From: Jiella mangrovi
Lineage (GTDB): Bacteria > Pseudomonadota > Alphaproteobacteria > Rhizobiales > Rhizobiaceae
Assembly (NCBI RefSeq): GCF_017815135.1
Contig: NZ_JAGJCF010000017.1
Location: forward strand, 62,001 to 126,000
DNA: 64,000 nucleotides
Direction: 5' to 3'
The notes under the pieces are model-generated. The model made no database searches. It saw only the letters and a list, made by a program, of their open reading frames with translations, and was not told the DNA's origin. Within the stretch, counting starts at the first letter, position 1. The number at the start of each line of letters is the position of its first letter. A program made the position numbers and the translations under genes. Positions 45,263 through 53,542 of this stretch are shown here, one piece after another.

Positions 45263-46030
45263 TCAGTCCTCGAACTTCTCCGTCGTATTTGCCTTGCCGC
45301 GGACCCAGTAGCCAGACGCTTTGAACCAGCCTTTCGGGTGACCTCGCTCTTGGAGAATGACCTGGCGGAGCGCACGCACAACGGACGCCTCGGCAGCGAT
45401 CCAGACGAAGCAATCCGGTTCGATCTCGATGTCGCGTAGCGCGTCAAGCAGCAATTCGGGATTGTCGGCGCGCTCGAGCGGACGGTGGATCCAGTGCGCA
45501 TCAAGATCGGCAGACGTCTCGAAGCTCTGCTCGTCGGCACGTTCCGGCACCGTGACGAGGCTGACGATCGAAACGTCCGGTCCGGCCTCTTCAATACGCC
45601 GGCCGATCGCCGGCAGTGCAGTCTCGTCTCCAATCAGCAGGAAGCGCCTGACGCTCTCTTCGACCACAAGCGAGCTCCGGGGACCGGCGATCATCAGCTC
45701 GTCGCCAACCTTCGCCGACAACGCCCAGGCAGTAGCCGGGCCGGCCTCGTGAACGGCGAAATCAAGGGTTAGCTCGTTGCGCGCGTGGTCGTAGCGTCGC
45801 GGAGTGTAGTCCCGTCGCTCCCCTTCCGCTCCGTCTTTGTCCGCAACGAAAAGCTTTACATGATCGTCTGCCCCAGCGCTTGTGAAGCCGCGAAGCTCGT
45901 CGCCGTTAAGGACGATCCTCAGCATCGCTGGGCTCAGCCGCTCGGAGGAAACGACCGACAGCCGGCGGCGGTGCAACTCGTGGCGCAGACGCCGGGTCGG
46001 AGAAACCGCTGCTGACTCGTGCAGATTCAT
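45263..46030 (-). CDS. Siderophore-interacting protein (ferric-siderophore reductase, SIP family)
   Basis: The protein has 255 residues. FAD-binding motif RDYTPRRYD, then the domain with HEAGPATAWALSAKVGDELMIAGPRSS, and a C-terminal NAD(P)H-like domain with FVWIAAEASVVRALRQ and the typical end YWVRGKANTTEKFED. The family reduces Fe(III)-siderophore in the cytosol to release iron. It is divergent from the esterase (67 bases) and convergent with the AraC gene; a short 6-base stem (45,194-45,213) lies in the gap to the AraC stop. Confidence 0.93.
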   Translation of the reverse strand: MNLHESAAVSPTRRLRHELHRRRLSVVSSERLSPAMLRIVLNGDELRGFTSAGADDHVKLFVADKDGAEGERRDYTPRRYDHARNELTLDFAVHEAGPATAWALSAKVGDELMIAGPRSSLVVEESVRRFLLIGDETALPAIGRRIEEAGPDVSIVSLVTVPERADEQSFETSADLDAHWIHRPLERADNPELLLDALRDIEIEPDCFVWIAAEASVVRALRQVILQERGHPKGWFKASGYWVRGKANTTEKFED

Positions 46031-46097
46031 GTCCTAATGTCCTTTTTGGATACTTTCCGATCGGCCTCAGTTTCGCAATTGCGATACCTCCCGACAT

Positions 46098-46955
46098 ATG
46101 CTGAGCGCAAGGATCAACATATATCGGGCCCGATGGCCGAGGCTTGGGATGCGCCAGGAAACCGAACTGAGCTTTACCGGGCGCTCCTATCGCGTCATGC
46201 TTCGCCGGATCGGGACATGGCGGCCTCTCGGACCGGCCAGCTTCATCCTCGATGCCGATCAGTTCTTCGACACGGCGGAAGAGATCGCATTGACAGAGGG
46301 CTCCCCCAGGCTTCTGGTCGGCATTGGTCTGCCGGAGTTCGAACGGCAGGCCCGTATCCTGCGTCGATATTTCGAACTCACCGATACGGCCGGGACCGAG
46401 ACGTTTTCACTTCGGCAAGGTCTCCCTGTTCCGCAGACAGGAGGCGAACGCCTGTTCGCAGGCTTTCTGCAGAATCGGCTGATGCCGTTTCTTGCCGATC
46501 AGGCTCCGGTAGCAGCGGAATCAAGTGCAATATTCGGCCACTCTCTGGCTGGCCTCTTCGTGCTGCGGGCCTTTCTACGTCGAGACCTGCCCATTGCCAA
46601 ATACTTCGCCGCTGATCCCGCCGTCTGGTGGAACCGCCACCGGTTGATGCAGGAACTCAACGAGACCCTGGCGCAATTCCCCGACAGTCCTGCCATCGAT
46701 ACGCGGCGCCTGACGATACTCGCGGCCGGTCGCAGGCACCCGCGCGCCGAACTTCCTACGACAGAGCGGAACAAACTTGAAGCGGTCCGCGCAGGGCCGA
46801 ACGGGATCGACTTCGGAACACGGCTTGCCGATGCGGGCCATCGCTATGTCGCCACGTTCCTTCTCCCCGAGGAAACACATGGCTCAATGGTAAGGCCCGC
46901 GCTCCGCCGGTTCTTCGCAAGGCCGGCCAGGCACGACGAGAACGATAGACCCTAG
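46098..46955 (+). CDS. Alpha/beta-hydrolase, IroE/Fes-like siderophore esterase
   Basis: The 285-residue protein (or 268 from ATG 46149) has the nucleophile elbow FGHSLAGLFVLRAFL (GxSxG) and the late His in ETHGSMV. It belongs to the putative esterase family that includes enterobactin esterases IroE and BesA. Without a signal peptide it should act in the cytosol, hydrolysing imported ester-linked siderophore. The context of reductase and ABC transporter supports this. It has its own promoter region shared with the divergent SIP gene. Confidence 0.85.
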   Translation: MLSARINIYRARWPRLGMRQETELSFTGRSYRVMLRRIGTWRPLGPASFILDADQFFDTAEEIALTEGSPRLLVGIGLPEFERQARILRRYFELTDTAGTETFSLRQGLPVPQTGGERLFAGFLQNRLMPFLADQAPVAAESSAIFGHSLAGLFVLRAFLRRDLPIAKYFAADPAVWWNRHRLMQELNETLAQFPDSPAIDTRRLTILAAGRRHPRAELPTTERNKLEAVRAGPNGIDFGTRLADAGHRYVATFLLPEETHGSMVRPALRRFFARPARHDENDRP

Positions 46956-47094
46956 TAAGAGTTGCAGGCACCGCTCTACGCTTCCTGGTCTTGCTACCGG
47001 TCGGTTTGGCAGATCGGCCTGCCTGCCCAGCGTTGTGTATCGCGTGAAACACGATCCCTTGCGCATCCAACGAACGGCGAATGGTTTGTTGCCG

Positions 47095-47124
47095 AGCCGA
47101 CCCGGTCTAAACGGTGGGTCGGCT
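47095..47124 (+). terminator. Hairpin between esterase and siderophore transport operon
   Basis: AGCCGACCC and GGGTCGGCT form a perfect 9-base stem with a 12-base loop, 139 bases after the esterase stop and just before the promoter-like TTGACA of the transport operon. No T-run follows, so it may be a rho-dependent or partial terminator. Confidence 0.55.
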
Positions 47125-47145
47125 TGAGATGCGTAGCCAAAATAT

Positions 47146-47160
47146 TGACACTTTTTATCA
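47146..47160. promoter_or_regulatory. Candidate RirA iron box (TGA-N9-TCA) over a -35-like element
   Basis: TGACACTTTTTATCA fits the IRO-box pattern TGA-N9-TCA described for RirA in Rhizobium, and it overlaps TTGACA at 47145-47150, which could be the -35 of the transport operon 54 bases before the start codon. The short consensus occurs by chance, so position is the main support. Confidence 0.5.
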
Positions 47161-47213
47161 AGTATTGCGATGACCGCCCCCACGAGAACTGTTTTCCGCG
47201 AATAGGACTGACC

Positions 47214-48188
47214 ATGCTTCCGACCATTCTTCGCACTGATGTAAGAAAGGCCTCGGCGTTGATGCGCAAAGCGTCTCGCTGGCTCGCTGCTGCGAGCTTG
47301 GTCGGGCTTCTCGCTAGCCCACCGGCCTATGCGCAGGACAATGCTAGTGGAACGGTCAAAGTCGAGACCGCGACCGGCGAACAAAGCGTTCCCCACGCGC
47401 CGAAGACGGTCGTCGCCTACGATCTGGCCACGCTTGATACGCTCGATGCGCTCGGCATCGACGTCGCGGGCGCACCGACGGCTCCTTATCCGGAGTACCT
47501 GTCGAAATATTCCGGCGACGACGTCGACAAGGTCGGATCGCTGTTCGAGGCGGATCTCGAAATCGTTGCAGCGTTGCAGCCGGACCTTGTCATCACCGGC
47601 GGGCGTTCGAGCAGCCAGACCGAGGCGCTTTCTCAGATCGCGCCGACCATCGACATGTCGGTCGACCAGACCGACTTCCTGAACTCCGCTCTGGCGCGGG
47701 CCCGCGCGCTCGGCGTGATCTTCGACGAAACGTCGGAAGTCGAATTGCGAATCGCGAAGCTCGAGAGCTCGATCGCGACCTTGAAGGACAGGGCGAAGAA
47801 CCAAGGCAAGGGCCTGATCGTGCTCACCACCGGCAACCGGATGAGCGCCTTCGGGCCGGGTTCGCGATTCGGCCTCCTCCACGGCGCGTTCGGGGTTGAG
47901 CCGGCTGACAACAATCTGGACGTCTCCAACCATGGCGAGGCGATCTCCTTCGAATATATCGCCAAGAACAACCCCGACTGGCTTTTCGTCATCGATCGCG
48001 ACGCGGCGATCGGCCGGGGTGCTGCCGCCACTATGCTCGAAAACGAACTCGTCGAGAACACCACTGCCTGGAAGAGTGGTCACGTTGTCTATCTCGACCC
48101 CGCCACCTGGTATCTTTCCAGCGCCGGCCTTACAGCCCTGCAGCGCAATGTCGACCAGCTGTCCACGCTTTTCGCAAAGGCCGAGTGA
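47214..48188 (+). CDS. Siderophore ABC transporter substrate-binding protein
   Basis: The protein has 324 residues from ATG 47214, with AGGA six bases upstream. The signal peptide ends near PAYAQ. The type III binding fold shows HAPKTVVAYDLATLDTLDAL, a long central helix and FGPGSRFGLLHGAFG, and resembles the FatB/YclQ petrobactin- and catecholate-binding group. It starts the transport operon, followed by two permeases and an ATPase. Confidence 0.92.
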   Translation: MLPTILRTDVRKASALMRKASRWLAAASLVGLLASPPAYAQDNASGTVKVETATGEQSVPHAPKTVVAYDLATLDTLDALGIDVAGAPTAPYPEYLSKYSGDDVDKVGSLFEADLEIVAALQPDLVITGGRSSSQTEALSQIAPTIDMSVDQTDFLNSALARARALGVIFDETSEVELRIAKLESSIATLKDRAKNQGKGLIVLTTGNRMSAFGPGSRFGLLHGAFGVEPADNNLDVSNHGEAISFEYIAKNNPDWLFVIDRDAAIGRGAAATMLENELVENTTAWKSGHVVYLDPATWYLSSAGLTALQRNVDQLSTLFAKAE

Positions 48189-48220
48189 GCATGGCATAAG
48201 CCACGCCGAATGAACCCGCC

Positions 48221-48246
48221 GCCGGGGCTGGCAACTGCTGCCCGGC
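48221..48246 (+). other. Intra-operon hairpin between binding protein and permease
   Basis: GCCGGG and CCCGGC form a perfect 6-base stem in the 92-base gap between the binding protein and the first permease. Such stems often stop part of the transcripts or stabilise the upstream mRNA, giving excess binding protein. Confidence 0.45.
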
Positions 48247-48280
48247 GCCTGCGGCAAACGCTTCGCAGACCGAGCCGACC

Positions 48281-49252
48281 ATGTCAGATCGCCACATTCT
48301 GAGCCTTGGCTGCCTGGGCCTCGTCCTGCTCTTCGTCGCGAGTCTCTTCATCGGCGCCGGCGATCTCTCCTTCCGGACGATCGCGAACGGGGAAATGGAC
48401 GGCGAAGCATTGCGTCTTCTTCTCGTCAGTCGCCTGCCCCGAACCGTCGCGGCGATGCTTGCCGGTGCCAGCCTCGCCGTTGCAGGGCTTCTGATGCAGA
48501 TGCTGTCGTCGAACCGTTTCGTCGAACCCTCGACGATCGGCACGACCGAGGCCGCCGGGCTTGGCATGGTGGTGGTCACGCTGCTCGCGCCGGGGGCACT
48601 CATCTTCGTCAAGGCGCTAGTTGCAGCCGGTTTCGCAATTGCCGGCACGGCGGTCTTTCTTATCCTCATTCGCCGGCTGCGGCTGAAGAGCGGCCTGCTC
48701 GTCCCGCTGGTCGGACTGGTTCTCGCCGGCATCATTCAGGCGGCCGCCCATTTCGTCGCCTATCGGGCCGATCTCCTGCAATCGCTCGGTGCCTGGAGCA
48801 GCGGCGACTTCTCGATGGTTCTGCAGGGCCGTTACGAGCTTCTGTGGATCGGCGCCATGCTCGGTTCGGTCGCGCTGATCGCCGCCGATCGCTTTACCCT
48901 CGCCGGTCTCGGGCGAGACGTCAGCGTCAATCTCGGCCTCGCCTATGAGCGCGTGGTCGCCCTCGGTCTCGTCATTGTCTCGGCAATTGCCGCAGTGACC
49001 GTCGCGACCATCGGATCGATCCCCTTCGTCGGCCTCGTAGTACCCAATCTCGTCACCATGACAATGGGCGACAACGGTCGCCGTATCGTCCCGTTCGTCG
49101 CCCTGTGGGGCGCTATCCTCGTCCTCGGTTGCGACGTCCTCGGCCGTCTCCTGCGCTACCCTTACGAGATACCGGTGAGCGTCATCATGGGCGTCGCAGG
49201 TTCGGCGCTGTTCCTGATGCTCTTGGCAAGGCGGAGAACGGCCCATGGCTGA
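48281..49252 (+). CDS. Iron-siderophore ABC transporter permease 1 (FecCD family)
   Basis: The 323-residue protein has about nine to ten membrane helices. It shows the family sequence RLPRTVAAMLAGASLAVAGLLMQ, NRFVEPSTIGTTEAAGLG, and the coupling segment IPFVGLVVPNLV near residue 250. It pairs with the second permease, with which it overlaps by eight bases. Confidence 0.93.
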   Translation: MSDRHILSLGCLGLVLLFVASLFIGAGDLSFRTIANGEMDGEALRLLLVSRLPRTVAAMLAGASLAVAGLLMQMLSSNRFVEPSTIGTTEAAGLGMVVVTLLAPGALIFVKALVAAGFAIAGTAVFLILIRRLRLKSGLLVPLVGLVLAGIIQAAAHFVAYRADLLQSLGAWSSGDFSMVLQGRYELLWIGAMLGSVALIAADRFTLAGLGRDVSVNLGLAYERVVALGLVIVSAIAAVTVATIGSIPFVGLVVPNLVTMTMGDNGRRIVPFVALWGAILVLGCDVLGRLLRYPYEIPVSVIMGVAGSALFLMLLARRRTAHG

Positions 49253-50228
49253 CGTCGCCGCATCGCAGCGGCGCGGCGAATTAGGAACGGCGCGACCGCT
49301 TATTCTCCTCGCGCTCCTCGCGCTTTCGTGCTGCGCGATATTCTTGACAATCGGCGCGCAGGGCAACTGGTCCTTCGTGCTGCCCATCCGCGCTCCGAAG
49401 CTCGTGGCGATGATCCTCGTCGGCCATGCCATTGCCTTCTCGACGGTCGTCTTTCAGACGCTGTCGGGCAACCGGATCCTCACCCCCTCGATCATGGGCG
49501 TCGACGCGCTGTACGGCCTAATCCAGACCCTCACCGTATTCTTCGCCGGAATGCTCTTTGCGGCCAACAGCAATTCGATGACGCTGTTCCTTGTCCAGAC
49601 GATGGCGATGATCGGCTTTGCTCTCGCGCTTTATGGTACGCTGCTCGGCCGCGGTGCGCGAGATCTCTACAAGCTGCTGTTGATCGGCGTCATCGTAGGA
49701 GTGCTTTTCCGCTCGCTTTCTGGTTTCCTGCAGAGACTAATCGATCCGAACGCTTTCGTCGTCCTACAGGACAGGCTCTATGCGAGCTTCAACACGGTCG
49801 AGACCGAGCTTTTGACCGTGGCTGCAATCTTAATCGGCCTCGTCACGCTGGCCTTTTGGCGCCTGTTGCCGCAACTCGACGTGCTCGCTCTCGGCCGCGA
49901 TACCGCAACATCGCTCGGGGTCGATCCGGTGGCTCTAATGCGGCTCAGCCTCGGCCTGATCGCCGTCCTCGTTTCGGTCTCGACCGCGCTCGTCGGTCCG
50001 GTCACGTTCTTCGGCCTGCTCGTGGCGAGCCTCGCGGTCTCTCTCGTCGGATCGAGACGGCACGCGGAAACTCTTCTCGCCGCTTCGCTGATCGCGGTGA
50101 TCTGTCTCGTCGGGGGGCAGACGCTTCTCGAACGCCTGCTTCACTTCGATACGGCGCTCGGCATCGTCATCGAGTTTGTCGGAGGGCTCGTCTTCCTTGC
50201 CATTGTTCTGAAAAGGGGAATCCGGTGA
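49245..50228 (+). CDS. Iron-siderophore ABC transporter permease 2 (FecCD family)
   Basis: The 327-residue multi-spanning protein has RAPKLVAMILVGHAIAFSTVVFQ, NRILTPSIMGVDALYGL and GPVTFFGLLVASLAVSLVG, the second FecCD half of a heterodimeric channel. Its end overlaps the ATPase start by four bases (GTGA), so the operon is tightly coupled. Confidence 0.93.
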   Translation: MADVAASQRRGELGTARPLILLALLALSCCAIFLTIGAQGNWSFVLPIRAPKLVAMILVGHAIAFSTVVFQTLSGNRILTPSIMGVDALYGLIQTLTVFFAGMLFAANSNSMTLFLVQTMAMIGFALALYGTLLGRGARDLYKLLLIGVIVGVLFRSLSGFLQRLIDPNAFVVLQDRLYASFNTVETELLTVAAILIGLVTLAFWRLLPQLDVLALGRDTATSLGVDPVALMRLSLGLIAVLVSVSTALVGPVTFFGLLVASLAVSLVGSRRHAETLLAASLIAVICLVGGQTLLERLLHFDTALGIVIEFVGGLVFLAIVLKRGIR

Positions 50229-50983
50229 TCGAAGCTTCGGCTCTGACCAAGCTCTATGGCGACAGCCGGGTCGTCGACCGGGTCTCGCTGACGCTCGACC
50301 AGCCGGGCGTGACCGCGATTATCGGGCCAAACGGGGCCGGTAAATCGACGCTGCTCTCGATGATCGCGAGGTTGTTGCCGATCGACAAGGGAAGGGCATT
50401 CATCGACGGGCTGGACGTCACGCGGACGAAAGGGTCCGAGCTGGCGCGACGCATCGCCGTTTTAAAGCAGGAGAACGGCTTGCTCGCGCGGTTGACGGTG
50501 CGCGACCTGATCGGGTTCGGACGTTTCCCCCATTCGCGCGGCCGCCTGACCGCAGCCGACCGCGCAAAGGTCGACGAGGCCATTTCCTTCCTCGACCTTA
50601 CGCCGCTGTCCGACCGCTTTCTCGACGAACTCTCGGGCGGACAAAGGCAGCGCGCCTTCGTCGCCATGGTGCTTGCGCAGGACACCCCGGCGATCCTGCT
50701 CGACGAACCCTTGAACAATCTCGACATCCGCCACGCTGTGGCGATGATGCGTCTCGTGCGAAAGGCGGCCGACGATCTGGGCAAGATCATCGTCGTCGTC
50801 CTGCACGACATCAATTTCGCCAGCTGTTACGCCGACCGCATCATCGCCATGCAAGAAGGCCGCATCGTTGTCGACGGACCCGCGGCCGCTGTGGTGACGG
50901 AAGAGACTGTCGAGGCCGTGTTCGGGCTGCCCGTAATGGTGCGTGAGATAGAGGGGCAAAGGACCTGCCTGTTTCGGCGGTAA
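50225..50983 (+). CDS. Iron-siderophore ABC transporter ATP-binding protein
   Basis: The protein has 252 residues from a GTG start that overlaps the previous stop. It has Walker A GPNGAGKST, signature LSGGQRQRAF, Walker B AILLDEPLNNLD and the switch His in VVLHDINFA. It energises uptake through the two permeases. It is the last transport gene; accessory DNA begins directly after it. Confidence 0.95.
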   Translation: MIEASALTKLYGDSRVVDRVSLTLDQPGVTAIIGPNGAGKSTLLSMIARLLPIDKGRAFIDGLDVTRTKGSELARRIAVLKQENGLLARLTVRDLIGFGRFPHSRGRLTAADRAKVDEAISFLDLTPLSDRFLDELSGGQRQRAFVAMVLAQDTPAILLDEPLNNLDIRHAVAMMRLVRKAADDLGKIIVVVLHDINFASCYADRIIAMQEGRIVVDGPAAAVVTEETVEAVFGLPVMVREIEGQRTCLFRR

Positions 50984-51120
50984 CCCGCAAACGCGAACAC
51001 AGCATACGGGTTGGGCTTTCCCACGCGGCTGCGGTCCAACAAATGCTCGAACGCCCGAACGAATAAACGTCTTACGCTGTAGCAGTTCTCCCGAGGCATG
51101 GTGTCTGAGCTATTGAGACA

Positions 51121-51429
51121 GTGCCGCAGAAGGGGGACGGGCGCATCGTCACTGGCGTGAAAATCAATTCAGGGCTGAACGTTGACCGCCGTTACGTCCG
51201 CGACATCCGCGCGAAGCTCAGCTCGATAGAGCGACATGGGCTCGAAGCCTCGCAAGTAACATATGCTTCAAAAGGTGGCAAAGGTGATATCGGCTCTCAC
51301 ATTCGCGGAAAGACTGCATACGTCGGCCATTTGAAGGGGTTGGCGGACCCATTCGCTAGGTCCTTGGCTTTGCGATACAATCGGAGCTTCGCAGATTCAT
51401 CCCGTGAAGATCACACCGACTGCCAGTGA
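51121..51429 (+). pseudogene. C-terminal remnant of a retron-type reverse transcriptase
   Basis: The 102-codon frame (formal GTG start) carries the last part of a bacterial reverse transcriptase: RIVTGVKINSGLNVDRRYVRDI, the helical thumb, and the typical end TAYVGHLKGLADPFARSLA. Homology seems to start at about 51,107, right after an in-frame TGA at 51,106. The palm with the YxDD motif and everything upstream is gone; the siderophore ATPase ends only 137 bases before. A deletion with a breakpoint near 51,100 is the simplest explanation. It overlaps the protease gene by 26 bases, as a coupled pair would. Confidence 0.75.
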
Positions 51430-51979
51430 GCAGCGGGATAGGTCGGTTTGGATCGTCGAGCATTCCGGGAATGGAGGTGAGCAGGGTACCGCCTTTTTCC
51501 TGAGTGGTGTTGGCCTCGTTACGGCTGCTCATTGCGTGGAGGATCCGGAGGATCTGCTCGTCTATCATCAAAGCACCCCCTCGAACCAAGCCAAGGTTTC
51601 GGTTCGCAAGCGATGCGAGCATCACGATTTGGCAATTCTCGATCACGCGATTAGTTCGAATGAGTTCTTCGAACTTGAAGCGGCGACGGCAGCGGTAGCG
51701 GTTGGTGATGACGTCATCGCCTACGGTTATCCGGGATATGGGCCTGGTGATCGTCTGAACATTCGAGAAGGAAAGGTTACGTCCCTCCCTCGCAAGCACG
51801 CGATCGATCGATCGATCGATCGAGTAGAGGTGTTGCAAGAACTCAGTCAAGGCATGTCTGGAGGTCCCGTACTGGATGCCCGGGGCAAGGTTGTCGGCGT
51901 CATTCACAAGGGTGGGCCGAACGAGGGGCGCCAGATCGCAACCGCGATCCACGAGTTGAAGAAGTGGGCGGCAAGCTAG
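51404..51979 (+). CDS. Trypsin-like serine protease
   Basis: The 191-residue protein starts at GTG inside the end of the RT remnant. The catalytic triad is complete: VTAAHCVED (His), HHDLAILD (Asp) and QGMSGGPVLD (Ser). There is no signal peptide or PDZ domain, so it is probably a cytosolic effector-type protease, not a DegP relative. Trypsin-like domains occur fused or beside some bacterial defence proteins, including reverse transcriptases; the overlap here points to that kind of system. A CGAT repeat lies before the catalytic Ser codon. Confidence 0.85.
   Translation: MKITPTASEQRDRSVWIVEHSGNGGEQGTAFFLSGVGLVTAAHCVEDPEDLLVYHQSTPSNQAKVSVRKRCEHHDLAILDHAISSNEFFELEAATAAVAVGDDVIAYGYPGYGPGDRLNIREGKVTSLPRKHAIDRSIDRVEVLQELSQGMSGGPVLDARGKVVGVIHKGGPNEGRQIATAIHELKKWAAS
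51801..51823. repeat. Tetranucleotide repeat (CGAT, 5.75 copies) inside the protease gene
   Basis: 23 bases of uninterrupted CGAT in the coding region for AIDRSIDRV, ahead of the catalytic Ser. Gain or loss of one unit would shift the frame. Confidence 0.9.
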
Positions 51980-53208
51980 AGGGCGCCCTTTCTTGCAGCC
52001 CATGTCGAAACCAGAAATGTTGCCATCGTGCCGGACAGATTGACGGCGAGCTGAGCATGTCGGGCCGCAGGCTTTACCTTTTTTGGCCCCGGGCTGTGAG
52101 CGTCACTGATCTTGTTGCGCAGCGATCCCAACGACTCGACGACCGACTGGCAGCTTCCTAGAATCTGCTTGAAAACAGGTTCCGTGTGGCCGTCCGGAGC
52201 CAGATTCAGAATTTTCGCTAATTTCCGATAGAGGACTGGCAGGTCATCCTTCTCCTCATACGTCTCGCCGGCTTCGATGATGATCCACTTGCACACATCC
52301 TCAAGCAGCGTCCTGGCCAGTGTGATCGCCCCTGCGGGATCGGTATCCCGACGGTCTAGCGCCTGAGTCCATCTGGCGTGCACCGTGTCCGGGTCGAAGT
52401 CGGCGAGCGCCTGCGAGATCGCGTCATCCGAGGGACTGCCGATGGCTGCTGGCTGCACCTCGTAAACGGGACTGCCTGAAAGTCGCCGGACAATGATCAG
52501 CCGATAGCCGTCATGGCGCAGGTGCTCATTGATAGCCGCCGCGAGATCGGTTTGAACCTCACGTGATTGCGTGAGAGGGCTGGTTACTTCCTCCAGAAAG
52601 CGGAAGAATTGCTTTTGCGAGCTCGTCAGATAGCCCACGGCTTCCAACGTCTCCCGGTTATTCCAGTCGTTGTTCCGGACGATGGCGTTGAGGAGATCGT
52701 CATCCAACGTCGCTTCAGAACGGTTGTTGGAGAATGAAGAGACGACCGATGGCATATTGGTTGTCGGCCAAACGCGGCGGATGAAGTCAATATCTTCGAA
52801 CTCGGTGCTGTACGGCCGCTTATCGAAAAGCGCCATGATGCGGCGACGAGTGAGCTCGGAGACTGCGGCCTTCCCCGCTTCTTGCAGCTTGGCTAAGGCC
52901 TCGGCCACCTCGAAGGAGTCGACCTCTTCAAGAAGGCGTTGAGCGATGGGGATTAGCTCCGCTGCCGATTTCTCGATCAGTCGCCGCTCTGCATACTTGA
53001 ATTTGCTCTTGAATGATTCATCGCGATCCCCGTCTCGCAGTTGAAGACGTCTGCAGAGGGACGGCACCTCGTTGGCGCTGAAATCGGATATCGCACCAGC
53101 CAATGCATTTCTAACCTGCTTGACTGCCACGGTCGGATACTGCTGCGCTGCTTGCTGTTTCAAACCCCGGTACCCTTTCCCCCCTAATTTACACGCAATC
53201 TCGGCCAT
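51976..53208 (-). CDS. Abortive infection family protein (Abi_C domain)
   Basis: The protein has 410 residues from the ATG at 53208; a GTG at 53226 is possible. The C-terminal ~140 residues are an Abi_C domain: GAITLARTLLEDVCKWII, DLPVLYRKLAKILNLAPDGH, VFKQILGSCQSVVESLG and LRNKISDAHSP. The middle with FDKRPYSTEFEDIDFIRRVW and NNDWNNRETLEAVGYLTSSQ is common in Abi proteins; the N-terminal helical part is not recognised. The family is linked to phage defence by arrest of infected cells. It is convergent with the protease, overlapping by four bases. Confidence 0.88.
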   Translation of the reverse strand: MAEIACKLGGKGYRGLKQQAAQQYPTVAVKQVRNALAGAISDFSANEVPSLCRRLQLRDGDRDESFKSKFKYAERRLIEKSAAELIPIAQRLLEEVDSFEVAEALAKLQEAGKAAVSELTRRRIMALFDKRPYSTEFEDIDFIRRVWPTTNMPSVVSSFSNNRSEATLDDDLLNAIVRNNDWNNRETLEAVGYLTSSQKQFFRFLEEVTSPLTQSREVQTDLAAAINEHLRHDGYRLIIVRRLSGSPVYEVQPAAIGSPSDDAISQALADFDPDTVHARWTQALDRRDTDPAGAITLARTLLEDVCKWIIIEAGETYEEKDDLPVLYRKLAKILNLAPDGHTEPVFKQILGSCQSVVESLGSLRNKISDAHSPGPKKVKPAARHAQLAVNLSGTMATFLVSTWAARKGAL

Positions 53209-53542
53209 CGTGCCAGTGAGGAGCACTCCAAATACTCTATTCCTTTGTTCTATTTTTGTTCTACACCCGCGTTCGTACCGGCTCTCGCAAGCAAGCCTGC
53301 ATAAGCCGATGCAATCTCCGTAATTCGGTAGCGGCCATGACGCCGTCTGGTTGCGCCCTCAAGCAGCAACGGCAGCTTTCGGAAGATCGCTGGTAATCTC
53401 GAACGACCGCACCGGCGCGGTTTCCGAATGGCAGCTCTCCGCGAATCTCTTCCGGAAGCCGACGGTCAGCTTTCGGCCCTTCGATCGTTGGGCAAAACTC
53501 TCGATCTTTTCTTTCGGCCATTCCGGCCGATGGAGAAGGACG
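53209..53542. other. Intergenic region between divergent Abi and recombinase genes
   Basis: About 330 bases. The part next to the Abi start is AT-rich with a probable promoter (53,230-53,260). The remainder reads open in the frame of the recombinase, but the known family members start near 53,543. No other feature is seen. Confidence 0.45.

Noticed and set aside
50984-51120. Retron msr-msd RNA upstream of the RT remnant
   Set aside because: Only 137 bases separate the siderophore ATPase from the remnant, and the RT 5' part is gone, so any RNA would be deleted too; no fitting stem seen.
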